Assembly (NCBI RefSeq): GCF_000725625.1 | Contig: NZ_JOHS01000045.1 | Coordinates: 1 to 50,534, forward strand | From: Streptomyces sp. NRRL F-6676 | GTDB lineage: Bacteria; Actinomycetota; Actinomycetes; Streptomycetales; Streptomycetaceae | DNA length: 50,534 bases | Direction of reading: 5' to 3' | Shown here: one piece after another, positions 1 to 11,934 of the stretch | Numbering within the stretch: the first letter of the stretch is position 1 | Layout: the number at the start of each line of letters is the position of its first letter | The notes under the pieces: model-generated | The model's input: only the letters and a program-made list of their open reading frames with translations | The model's database searches: none | Told to the model about the DNA's origin: nothing | Program-made: the position numbers and the translations under genes

Positions 1-85
1 ACGGCCGTATCCCGGGACGGGTGCGCGTCTGCTGCGACGAGCTACGCGACGGACTGCGACGCACCCCCACGGCCCACTCCGGTCA

Positions 86-193
86 CACGGCGCCTGCGGC
101 CAGTACGGCGCTTGCGGCCAGTACGGCGCCTGCGCGCAATACGGCGCCTGCGGCCAGTACGGCGCCTACGGCCAGTACGGCGCCTGCGGGCAA
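86..193. repeat. 18-bp tandem repeat, six copies
   Basis: Six head-to-tail copies of an 18-bp unit close to TACGGCGCCTGCGGCCAG begin at 86, 104, 122, 140, 158 and 176. Copies differ by one to three bases: copy 2 has CTTGC for CCTGC, copy 3 ends GCGCAA, copy 5 has CTACGG, and copy 6 ends GGGCAA. Because 18 is a multiple of three it gives periodic peptides in all frames, but no start, ribosome-binding site or known domain supports translation. Confidence 0.85.
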
Positions 194-249
194 TACCTGG
201 TCTGGGATCTTGTGGCTGGGGGGCGGGGATGGTTTTCTGCGCGGCTCTG

Positions 250-379
250 CCGCGCCCCTTCAGGGGCGCGGGGCTGTGTCTTTGCGCGGCTCTGCCGCGG
301 GGGGCGCGACCAGCGCCCCGTCTTTTAGGGGCGCGGGGAACTGCGCGACAAGCCACGACGGACCCGCACCCGCCCACGA
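250..379 (+). repeat. interspersed GC-rich repeat with hairpin (copy A)
   Basis: The element opens with a hairpin, CGCGCCCC and GGGGCGCG around a 4-nt loop at 251-270. It ends with a 52-bp module at 328-379 that starts GGGGCGCGGGGAACTGCGCG. That module aligns without gaps to 10569-10620. Related modules lie at 25486-25540 and, inverted, at 30209-30263. Similar sequences are common between Streptomyces genes, as far as I recall. Confidence 0.65.
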
Positions 380-424
380 ACCCCACCCACCCGAGCTCCT
401 AGGCGTCCCTGCCCTCGGGGGTCG

Positions 425-472
425 AAGGGGCGGAGCCCCTGGGGGACGGGAAGGGTAGGGGCGGCGGGGGCG
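425..472 (+). repeat. interspersed repeat module 2 (copy 1)
   Basis: This segment contains AAGGGGCGGAGCCCCT, then GACGGGAAGGGTAGGGGCGG. Close copies lie at 25550-25606 and, shorter, at 24096-24138. The AGGGGCGGAGCCCCT part is a short inverted repeat. No coding role is apparent. Confidence 0.6.
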
Positions 473-504
473 AGGAAACGCCTTGGTGGGCCGGAACGAC
501 AAAA

Positions 505-530
505 GCCGGCCCACCCGAGGGTGGACCGGC
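505..530 (-). terminator. intrinsic terminator of rpmB
   Basis: An 11-bp stem (505-515 with 520-530) around a 4-nt loop is followed, read on the minus strand, by TTTTGT. It sits 39 bp after the rpmB stop codon and has one G-U type pair. This is one of the few hairpins in the window with a real T-tract. Confidence 0.75.
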
Positions 531-568
531 AATCGCGGCGGATCCGGCGTGGCCGCGCGCTCGAAACG

Positions 569-754
569 TCAGCGCGAGACCTTGCCGGCCTTGATGCACG
601 AGGTGCAAGCGTTCACGCGCTTCGGCGTCCCGCCGACCACGGTACGCACACGCTGGATGTTCGGGTTCCAGCGACGGGGCGTACGGCGGTGCGAGTGGGA
701 AATGTTGTTGCCGAAGCCCGGCCCCTTGCCGCAGACGTCGCAGTTGGCAGCCAC
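569..754 (-). CDS. rpmB: 50S ribosomal protein L28
   Basis: This 61-residue protein has the full L28 length and sequence (N-terminal [20 protein letters not shown], central [12 protein letters not shown]). Four cysteines in two CxxC pairs, CDVC near the N-terminus and CTSC near the C-terminus, form the zinc-binding version of L28 rather than the cysteine-free one. L28 is a late-assembling 50S protein. The start is GTG at 752-754, with GGAG about 6 nt upstream on the minus strand. It is transcribed away from the kinase gene at 994 and ends at a strong intrinsic terminator, so it looks monocistronic. Identification is firm. Confidence 0.97.
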   Translation of the reverse strand: MAANCDVCGKGPGFGNNISHSHRRTPRRWNPNIQRVRTVVGGTPKRVNACTSCIKAGKVSR

Positions 755-993
755 GGGTCACTCCAAAGACTTCAGATGCACTTACAGTAGGAAATCCCGG
801 GCACGCCGGAAGATCGGTAAGGATCCGGGTGGCTCTGCCAGGGGAAGGCCCGACACGAGGTCGGGCAACCGGAGCAGCATACAACGGCTGCGTCCGTACA
901 ACGAAACTACCATGTCCGTCACCGCCCCCCGACCGGTCCCTGTCGCGGTCTACGCTGCCTGCCACGGAAGCGACAGGCCCCAGGGAGGCGCAG

Positions 994-2592
994 GTGCCGC
1001 AGACGTTCGATGCTCTCGCGGTGCGCACATGGTGCTCTCTCGCGCTCGAGGCGCTCGGGAGGGCGCGCGAGGAGATCGACGCGATCAACGTCTACCCGGT
1101 GGCCGACGGCGACACCGGCACCAACCTGTACCTGACCATGGAGTCCGCGGCGACGGCCGTCGAGGCGGTGTTCGCCGGGTACGACGAGGCCGGCCGGCAC
1201 CCGGGGCTCGCGGACGCGGCGGGAGCCATGGCGCACGGGGCGCTGCTCGGCGCGCGGGGCAACTCCGGGACGATCCTCGCCCAGCTGCTGCGGGGCATGG
1301 CGCAGCGGCTGGACGGCGCCGGGGTGGACGGCCGGGAGCTGCGGCGGGCGCTCCGTCGGGCCGCCGACCTGGCGCGGGAGGCCGTCGCGCACCCGGTGGA
1401 GGGCACGGTGCTGTCGGTCGCCTCGGCGGCGGCCGACGCGGTGGAGGCCGTGGCGGAGGACGCGGCGGGCGACTGCGCGGCCGTCGCGCTGGCGGCGTAC
1501 GAGGGGGCGCGGGTCGCGCTCGCGGCGACGCCGGGGCAGCTGGCGGCGCTGCGGCGGGCCGGGGTCGTGGACGCCGGCGGGCGAGGGCTCGTCGCGGTGC
1601 TCGGGGCGCTCGTGGAGACGCTGACGGGGCAGGCGCCGGTGCGGATCGTGGAGGATGCGCCGGCTGTGTTCGAGGGCGGGTGTGCGGAGCCGGGGCCCGC
1701 GTTCGAGGTGATCTATCTGCTGGAGGCCGAGGACGCGGCCGTGGCCCGGCTGCGGGAACGGCTGGACGGGCTCGGCGACTCGCTGGTCGTGGTCGGCGGG
1801 GACGGGCTGTGGAACGTCCATGTGCATGTCGACGACGCCGGGGCCGCCGTCGAGGCCGGGGTCGAGGCCGGGCGGCCGTACCGCATCCGGATCACCCACT
1901 TCGGGACCGGCCGGCCGGACCGGGAGCGGGCGCAGCGGGCCGTGGTCGCCGTGGTGCCGGGGGAGGGTCTTGCCGCGCTGTGCGCGGAGGCCGGGGCGAC
2001 GACGGTGCTGGCGCGGGCCGGGGAGCCGCCCGCCAGCGGAGAGCTCGTGGACGCGGTGCGGCGGGCGCACGCCCGGGAGGTGGTGCTGCTGCCGAACGAC
2101 ACGGAGCTGCGGCACACCGCCGCCGCGGCGGCGGAGCAGGCGCGCGCGGAGGGCGTACGGGTCGCGCTGATCCCGACGCGGTCCGCGGTGCAGGGCATCG
2201 CGGCGCTCGCCGTGCACCAGCCGGAGCGGCGGTTCGACGAGGACGTCGTCGCGATGACCTCGGCGGCCGGCGCCACCCGCTACGCCGAAGTGGCCGTCGC
2301 CGAGCGGCAGTCCTGGACGATGGCGGGGATCTGCCAGGCCGGTGACGTGCTCGGGCTCATCGAGGGCGATGTGGCGGTGATCGGCGCGGACGTCGCCGAG
2401 ACCGCCGAGGGTGTGCTCGCGCGGATGCTGTCGGCGGGCGGTGAGCTGGTCACCCTGGTGGTCGGGGCGGGGGTGCCGGGCGGGGTCGTGGCGCGGCTGG
2501 AGGCGTATGTGCGCGAGTCGTATCTGGCGGTGGACACCGTCGTGCACGACGGGGGTGCGCAGGGGCCGCTGTTGCTGGTGGGGGTCGAGTAG
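994..2592 (+). CDS. DAK phosphatase-domain (FakA/YloV-like) protein
   Basis: The 532-residue product begins with a DhaL/DAK2-type ATP-binding domain (about residues 1-200). Its signature INVYPVADGDTGTNL matches the Mg-ATP aspartate motif of dihydroxyacetone-kinase and fatty-acid-kinase families. The C-terminal half (about 300-532) resembles the FakA/YloV C-terminal domain and includes LLPNDTELRHTA. FakA phosphorylates fatty acids held by a DegV-type FakB protein; no degV homologue lies in this window, so the substrate here is unproven. GTG at 994 was chosen because GGGAGG lies 5-10 nt upstream; a longer frame opens at 829 but its extra residues are not conserved-looking. It is convergent with recG, with 6 bp between the stops. 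Confidence 0.85.
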   Translation: MPQTFDALAVRTWCSLALEALGRAREEIDAINVYPVADGDTGTNLYLTMESAATAVEAVFAGYDEAGRHPGLADAAGAMAHGALLGARGNSGTILAQLLRGMAQRLDGAGVDGRELRRALRRAADLAREAVAHPVEGTVLSVASAAADAVEAVAEDAAGDCAAVALAAYEGARVALAATPGQLAALRRAGVVDAGGRGLVAVLGALVETLTGQAPVRIVEDAPAVFEGGCAEPGPAFEVIYLLEAEDAAVARLRERLDGLGDSLVVVGGDGLWNVHVHVDDAGAAVEAGVEAGRPYRIRITHFGTGRPDRERAQRAVVAVVPGEGLAALCAEAGATTVLARAGEPPASGELVDAVRRAHAREVVLLPNDTELRHTAAAAAEQARAEGVRVALIPTRSAVQGIAALAVHQPERRFDEDVVAMTSAAGATRYAEVAVAERQSWTMAGICQAGDVLGLIEGDVAVIGADVAETAEGVLARMLSAGGELVTLVVGAGVPGGVVARLEAYVRESYLAVDTVVHDGGAQGPLLLVGVE

Positions 2593-2598
2593 CCGGGG

Positions 2599-5511
2599 TC
2601 AGCCCTTGTCCAGATAGCGCTCCCTGTCCTCGTCCAGCAGGGCGTCCAGTGCCGTGCGCAGGGCCGGTACGTCCTTGAGCGACGGGTCGGCCGCCACCAG
2701 TTCCGTCGCCTCCTGCCGTGCCTCGGCGATGATCTCCTCGTCGTCGATGACGGCGAGCACCCGCAGGCTGGAGCGGGCGCCGGACTGCGCCTGGCCCAGG
2801 ACGTCGCCCTCGCGGCGCTGTTCGAGGTCGATGCGGGAGAGTTCGAAGCCGTCCAGGGTGGCGGCGACCGCGTTGAGCCGCTGCCGGGCCGCGCTGGCCT
2901 CCGGCATCTCGGTGACCAGCAGGCACAGCCCGGGGGCCGAGCCGCGGCCCACCCGGCCGCGCAGCTGGTGCAGCTGGGAGACGCCGAAGCGGTCCGCGTC
3001 CATGATCACCATGGCGGTGGCGTTGGGGACGTTGACGCCGACCTCGATGACCGTCGTGGCCACCAGCACGTCCGTCTCCCCGGCGGCGAAGCGCCGCATG
3101 ACGGCGTCCTTGTCGTCGGGCTGCATCCTGCCGTGCAGCACCTCGACCGTGAGGCCCTGCAACGGGCCCTTGGCGAGTTGGTCGGCGATGTCCAGGACGG
3201 CGAGCGGGGGGCGCTTGTCGGCGTCCGCGGCGGCCGCCTTCCCGGGGTTCTCCTCCTCGTCGCCGATCCGGGGGCAGACCACGTACGCCTGGTGGCCGTT
3301 CCCGACCTCCTCGCGCACCCGTTCCCAGGCGCGGGCCAGGAAGTGCGGCTTGTCGGCGGCGGGGACGACATGGCTGGCGATGGGCGAGCGGCCGGCCGGG
3401 AGCTGGTCCAGGACGGACGTCTCCAGGTCGCCGAAGACCGTCATGGCGACCGTGCGCGGGATCGGTGTGGCGGTCATGACCAGCAGATGCGGCGGCTGTT
3501 CGCCCTTGCCGCGCAGGGCGTCCCGCTGCTCCACCCCGAACCGGTGCTGTTCGTCCACGACGACCAGACCCAGGTCGTGGAAGCGCACCTTGTCCTCGAT
3601 CAGGGCATGCGTGCCGATGACGATGCCGGCGTCTCCCGAGACCAGGTCCAGCAGCGCCTGCCGGCGGGCCGCCGCGCCCATCGAGCCGGTGAGCAGCACC
3701 ACCTTGGTGGCGTGCTCGGCGCCGCTCAGCATGCCGCCCTGGGCGAGGTCCCCCATCATCTCGGTCACCGACCGGTGGTGCTGCTGGGCCAGCACCTCGG
3801 TCGGCGCCAGCATGGCGGCCTGCCCGCCGGAGTCCACGACGGCGAGCATCGCGCGCAGCGCGACCATCGTGTTGTGGGTGACGGTGAAGTGGTCGGTCAC
3901 ATAGGCGTGGTCGGGGTGGGCGACGCTGATGCACTGCACGGGTTTGCGGCCCACGTACTCCACCGCCCGGATCGCGCGGTGGAAGGCCGCCGGGCGCGTG
4001 TGGGGGTCCGGCAGGGTGACCGACACGCCCTCGGGAAGCACGCGTGCCAGGCCGCCCAGGGAGCGCGCCAGCCAGGCCACGTCCTCCGCGAGCCGGCGGG
4101 AGGGCGTGCGCAGTCCGGTGCCGTCGCCCGAGTCCAGCAGGCCCTGGAGGAGGGCGAGGCGGTTCTTGACCGTGGTGTTCCGGTACGCGGCCGGGAGGTG
4201 CGGCGGGGCCTGGGGGCCGGTCAGGGCGGCGCCCAGGGCGTAGGGGTCCTCGGGGGGCTCCGGGCCCAGGTCGGCCGGGGTCACCGGGGGGATGTGCCAC
4301 TTCGGGGTGCCGTCCGGGGCGAGGGTGTCCAGCCGGATCTCCCGGGCCGTCCTCACCTTGGCGGGCGCGGAGGGGGCGGTGGTGACGATCCACAGGTGCT
4401 CGTCGTCGCACTCGACGGTGGACCCGTCGTCCAGCACCAGCCGCCACACGTCCCGTTCGCCCTGCGGGAAGACGCCGTCGACCGGTGCCACCTCGCCGCT
4501 GGGCACCACGACCTCGTCGCCGACGCGCACCTCGCCCATGGGCCGGAAGCCCGTCGGCGTGAGGACGAGCGCGTCCAGCGGCTGTGCCTTGCCCGAGCCG
4601 ACCTCGCCCTGGAGCAGCCGGTGCATGGGGTGGTCGGTGGCGAGGTCGTCGAAGATCTCCCGGGAGACCGACCGCTGGCCCTCGGTGAGGGTGAACGGCA
4701 GGCGGTCGTCGAACGCCGTGAGCAGGCCGTCGGGCTTCGGTGTCCGGGGTGTGGCGCGCAGTTGGGCGTCGTCGTACCGGCGGCGGGCCAGGGCGACCTG
4801 GAGGACGAAGGCCTCGTCCCACTTCAGCCGGGCGCGGGCGTCCTCGACGTCGGCCCGGGTGCGCGGGCGGTGGATCTTCACCAGGGCCTCGGGCAGGGTG
4901 GCCAGACCCCGGCCCGCGCGCAGGGACTCCGGCAGCGGGTCCAGCGCCTCCTGGGCGCTCGGCAGCACCGTCTGGACCGCCTTGGCGAGCTTCCAGGACT
5001 CCATCTTCGCCGTGGCCGGATAGAGCGGGATGAGCGCGCCCGCCCAGCTGTCGACGGCCTCCTCCGCGCCCTCGCCCCGCAGCAACTCGTACGCGGGATG
5101 CGCCAGTTGGAGACGGCGGTTGAAGACGGAGACCTTGCCGGAGAACATCGCGCGGGTGCCCGGCAGCAGCTCCTTGTGCGGCTTGTGCACGCCGTTGCCG
5201 AAGAAGACCAGCGTCAGCCGGCCGCTGCCGTCCGTGATCGTGACCTCCAGGCGTTGGCCCTTGCCGCGCGGCGCCCGGGCGGAGGCGAAGCTGTGCAGCC
5301 GGGCGTCGGCGACCTGCGCCACCACCGTGACGTGCTCGTCCATCGGCAGGTCGGCGAGGTGTGTGAGCTGCCCGCGCTCCTCGTATCTGCGCGGGTAGTG
5401 GTGCAGGAGGTCGCCGACGGTGTGCAGGCCGAGGTGCTCGGCCATCACCTTCGCGGTGGCGGGGCCGAGCACCTTCTTCAGAGGTTCGTCCAGTGCGGGC
5501 ACGAGATCCAT
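2599..5511 (-). CDS. recG: ATP-dependent DNA helicase RecG with embedded intein
   Basis: RecG remodels stalled replication forks and branched DNA. The 970-residue precursor has the N-terminal wedge/OB region, then the helicase core: Walker A GEVGSGK at 302-308, DEQHRFG (motif II), TATPIPRT (motif III) and QLRGRVGRG (motif VI) near the end. Residues 309-547 are an intein that separates K308 from T548, the two residues that normally adjoin in GSGKT. Removing 239 residues leaves 731, the usual actinobacterial RecG length. ATG at 5511 (MDLVPALDEPLKK) was preferred to an in-frame start at 5568. Without splicing the ATP site would be broken, so function should depend on splicing. Host identity is firm. 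Confidence 0.95.
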   Translation of the reverse strand: MDLVPALDEPLKKVLGPATAKVMAEHLGLHTVGDLLHHYPRRYEERGQLTHLADLPMDEHVTVVAQVADARLHSFASARAPRGKGQRLEVTITDGSGRLTLVFFGNGVHKPHKELLPGTRAMFSGKVSVFNRRLQLAHPAYELLRGEGAEEAVDSWAGALIPLYPATAKMESWKLAKAVQTVLPSAQEALDPLPESLRAGRGLATLPEALVKIHRPRTRADVEDARARLKWDEAFVLQVALARRRYDDAQLRATPRTPKPDGLLTAFDDRLPFTLTEGQRSVSREIFDDLATDHPMHRLLQGEVGSGKAQPLDALVLTPTGFRPMGEVRVGDEVVVPSGEVAPVDGVFPQGERDVWRLVLDDGSTVECDDEHLWIVTTAPSAPAKVRTAREIRLDTLAPDGTPKWHIPPVTPADLGPEPPEDPYALGAALTGPQAPPHLPAAYRNTTVKNRLALLQGLLDSGDGTGLRTPSRRLAEDVAWLARSLGGLARVLPEGVSVTLPDPHTRPAAFHRAIRAVEYVGRKPVQCISVAHPDHAYVTDHFTVTHNTMVALRAMLAVVDSGGQAAMLAPTEVLAQQHHRSVTEMMGDLAQGGMLSGAEHATKVVLLTGSMGAAARRQALLDLVSGDAGIVIGTHALIEDKVRFHDLGLVVVDEQHRFGVEQRDALRGKGEQPPHLLVMTATPIPRTVAMTVFGDLETSVLDQLPAGRSPIASHVVPAADKPHFLARAWERVREEVGNGHQAYVVCPRIGDEEENPGKAAAADADKRPPLAVLDIADQLAKGPLQGLTVEVLHGRMQPDDKDAVMRRFAAGETDVLVATTVIEVGVNVPNATAMVIMDADRFGVSQLHQLRGRVGRGSAPGLCLLVTEMPEASAARQRLNAVAATLDGFELSRIDLEQRREGDVLGQAQSGARSSLRVLAVIDDEEIIAEARQEATELVAADPSLKDVPALRTALDALLDEDRERYLDKG
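3871..4587 (-). other. class 3-like mini-intein in RecG P-loop
   Basis: This 717-nt in-frame segment encodes 239 residues, beginning with Ala (AQPLDALVLTPTG) and ending THN before Thr+1. Block A is TPTGFRPMGEVRVGDEVVV. Block B is DDGSTVECDDEHLW, with His64 and Trp66. Block F is VQCISV with Cys219, and block G ends T237-H238-N239. The missing N-terminal Cys/Ser plus Trp (B:12), Cys (F:4) and Thr (G:5) is the signature of class 3 inteins, which start splicing from the block F cysteine. Residues 115-124 (PYALGAALTG) and 143-158 (RLALLQGLLDSGDGTG) look like remnants of a LAGLIDADG endonuclease, too close together to be a working nuclease. Boundaries follow from the interrupted GSGK/T motif. Confidence 0.93.
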
Positions 5512-5716
5512 TCCACACCACGGCACTGACAACGGCGTATCCGGCAACCGGCGCGTTGCCCCGATCATTACCGGAAACCGCTGGTCAGGCGGGTGCTTCC
5601 GGGCATAGCATGACGCGCTCCGGCTGCCCGACCCGCGGTCACCGCCTCACCGGGACCGCCCTACCCCGCGCCGTCGCCCGGCCTCCCCACACCTCGGCAC
5701 ACTCGGCGCTGCGACG
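5512..5716. other. divergent intergenic region, recG / Hsp90-like
   Basis: These 205 bp separate the recG start from the Hsp90-like start and must contain the promoter of each. I looked for heat-shock operators and found neither a CIRCE inverted repeat nor a HAIR-type CTTGAGT-N7-ACTCAAG element. No clear ribosome-binding site precedes the ATG at 5717. Confidence 0.5.
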
Positions 5717-7572
5717 ATGGATTCCGAGATCTCACAGCCCTCCCAGCCCTCCCGGCCCCCGGTGCCCCCGGCCGCCGCGCCCCATACGTTCCAGGTCGAT
5801 CTGCGCGGTCTCGTCGACCTCCTCTCCCACCACCTCTACTCCAGCCCCAAGGTCTATCTGCGCGAGCTGTTGCAGAACGCCGTGGACGCGATCACCGCCC
5901 GGCGCGCCGAACAGCCGGACACCCCGGCGACCGTGCGGCTGCACACCGGGGACGGCGAACTGCGCGTGGTGGACACCGGCATCGGGCTCACCGAACCCGA
6001 CGTGCACCAGCTGCTCGCCACGATCGGCCGCAGCTCCAAGCGCGACGACGGGCTCCAGGCCGCCCGCTCCGACTTCCTCGGCCAGTTCGGCATCGGACTG
6101 CTCGCCTGCTTCGTCGTCGCCGAGCGGATCCGGGTGGTCAGCCGCAGCGCCCGTACGCCCGACGCGGCCCCCGTGGAGTGGACGGCCACCGACGACGGCT
6201 CCTACACCGTGCGCACCCTCCCCGAGGAGGCGCACCCCGAGCCCGGCACCACCGTGCACCTGGTGGCGCGGGCCGGGGCCGGCGAGTGGCTGAGCGGGGA
6301 GCGGGTGCTGTCGCTGGCCCGCGACTTCGGGGCGCTGCTCCCGTACGACGTGCGCGTGGACGGCGAGGCGGTCACCGAACTGCCCGCCCCCTGGGACCGC
6401 CCCTACGCCTCGCCCGCCGCCCGCCGGGTCGCCCTGGCCCGGCACTGCCACGACCTGTTCGGCTTCACCCCGCTGGACTCCATCGAACTCGACGTGCCGC
6501 TGGCCGGCGTACGGGGTGTCGCCTACGTCCTGCCCACCGCCGTCAGCCCGGCCCAGCGCGCGAGCCACCGCGTCCACCTGAAGGGCATGCTCCTCACCGA
6601 GCGGGCCGAACAGCTCCTGCCGGACTGGGCGTTCTTCGTGCGCTGCGTCCTCGACACGGACAGCCTGCGCCCCACCGCCTCCCGCGAGTCCCTGTACGAG
6701 GACGAGACCCTGGCCGGGGTCCGCGACGCCCTCGGGGAACGCATCCGCTCCTGGCTGACCGGCCTCGCCGCCCAGGACCCCGAACGGCTCACGGCGTTCC
6801 TCTCCGTGCACCATCTCGGCGTCAAGTCGCTGGCCCGGCACGACACGGAGATGCTGCGCACGATGCTGCCGTGGCTGCCGTTCGAGACGACCGACGGACG
6901 GCTCTCCCTGGAGGAGTTCGCCCAGCGCCACCCCGTGGTGCACTTCACGCGCACGGTCGAGGAGTACCGGCAGGTCGCCCCCATCGCCTCCGCCCAGGGC
7001 ATCGGCGTCGTCAACGGCGGCTACACCTACGACAGCGATCTCGTCGAGGCGCTGCCCTCGGTGCGGCCCGGCACGACCGTCGCCGAACTCGACTCCGACA
7101 CCGTCACCGCGCACCTGGACGCCGTCGACCCGGCCGAGGAACTCGCCCTGTCCGGCTTCCTGGCCGCCGCACGCACCGCCCTCGACCCGCTGGGCTGCGA
7201 CATCGCCCTGCGCGCCTTCCACCCCCTGTCGGTGCCCGCACTGCACCTCGACGACCGGGCCGCCCGCCACGAACAGGCCCGCGCCGAGGCCGAGGAACAG
7301 GCCGACGACCTGTGGGCCGGCATCCTCGGCTCCCTGCGCGGCAGCGCACCCCGCGCCCGCCTGGTCCTCAACCACCTCAACCCGCTGGTCCGCCGCATCG
7401 CCGCCCTCGGCGCACCCGAACTCATCGGCACCGCCGTCGAATCCCTGTACGGACAGGCGCTGCTGCGCGCCCAGCGCCCCCTGCGGCCCGCCGACTCCGC
7501 CCTGCTCAACCGCGCGTTCCTCGGCCTGCTGGAGTGGGCCACCCACACCGACTCCCCGGAGGGCGGCACCCG

Positions 7573-7576
<4 letters not shown>
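5717..7576 (+). CDS. divergent Hsp90/HtpG-family ATPase
   Basis: The 619-residue protein is close to HtpG length. The GHKL ATPase motifs are present: LRELLQNAVDA (about residue 50), DTGIGL, and FGQFGIGLLACF-like GQFGIGLLACFVVAERI (about 120). The middle domain keeps the HtpG pattern LLPDWAFFVRCVLDTDSL followed by SRES, which corresponds to the SRE loop carrying the catalytic arginine. The C-terminal third is poorly conserved and there is no MEEVD-like tail. It is probably an ATP-driven chaperone, client unknown. Its stop overlaps the start of the TPR-like gene as ATGA at 7573-7576, implying coupled translation and likely partnership. It lies between recG and rsmD, which I recall being adjacent in S. 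coelicolor. Confidence 0.85.
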
Positions 7577-11801
<4,225 letters not shown>

Positions 11802-11934
11802 CCGTCCGCCCGCGGGGACACCCGCCGCACGCCCGCAGCCCGCGCACCGCTCACCCGCTGTCCGGCGCCCGCTCGGGGGCCGTACAGTCGGACCGTCCGT
11901 CTCCAACACCCCTGTAGAGAGTGGCGAGCACACG

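Larger units (their letters stand above)
1..504. other. repeat-rich non-coding left edge
   Basis: I see no convincing gene here. Reading frames are open only because the DNA is GC-rich and because an 18-bp tandem repeat keeps every frame open. Translations are low-complexity (Ala/Thr/Pro or Arg-rich) and resemble no family I know. The stretch holds the 18-bp minisatellite at 86-193, a hairpin-bearing interspersed repeat at 250-379 and a second GC-rich repeat module at 425-472. The rpmB terminator follows at 505-530. Confidence 0.6.

Noticed and set aside
42..386. Arg-rich open frame on the minus strand over the 18-bp repeat
   Set aside because: Its periodic RRRTG peptide is a direct product of the tandem repeat; there is no ribosome-binding site or family similarity.
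483..2345. Long plus-strand frame overlapping rpmB and the kinase gene
   Set aside because: It is a shadow of the real kinase frame; its translation is Gly/Arg/Ala low complexity.
3871..4587. recG as a pseudogene or frameshifted gene
   Set aside because: The frame is open throughout and the inserted part has ordered intein blocks, with conserved helicase motifs on both sides.
2968..5529. Long plus-strand frame antisense to recG
   Set aside because: It arises from GC-biased third positions of recG on the other strand; no start signals or motifs.
5512..5716. Heat-shock operator before the Hsp90-like gene
   Set aside because: No CIRCE or HAIR inverted repeat could be found on either strand.
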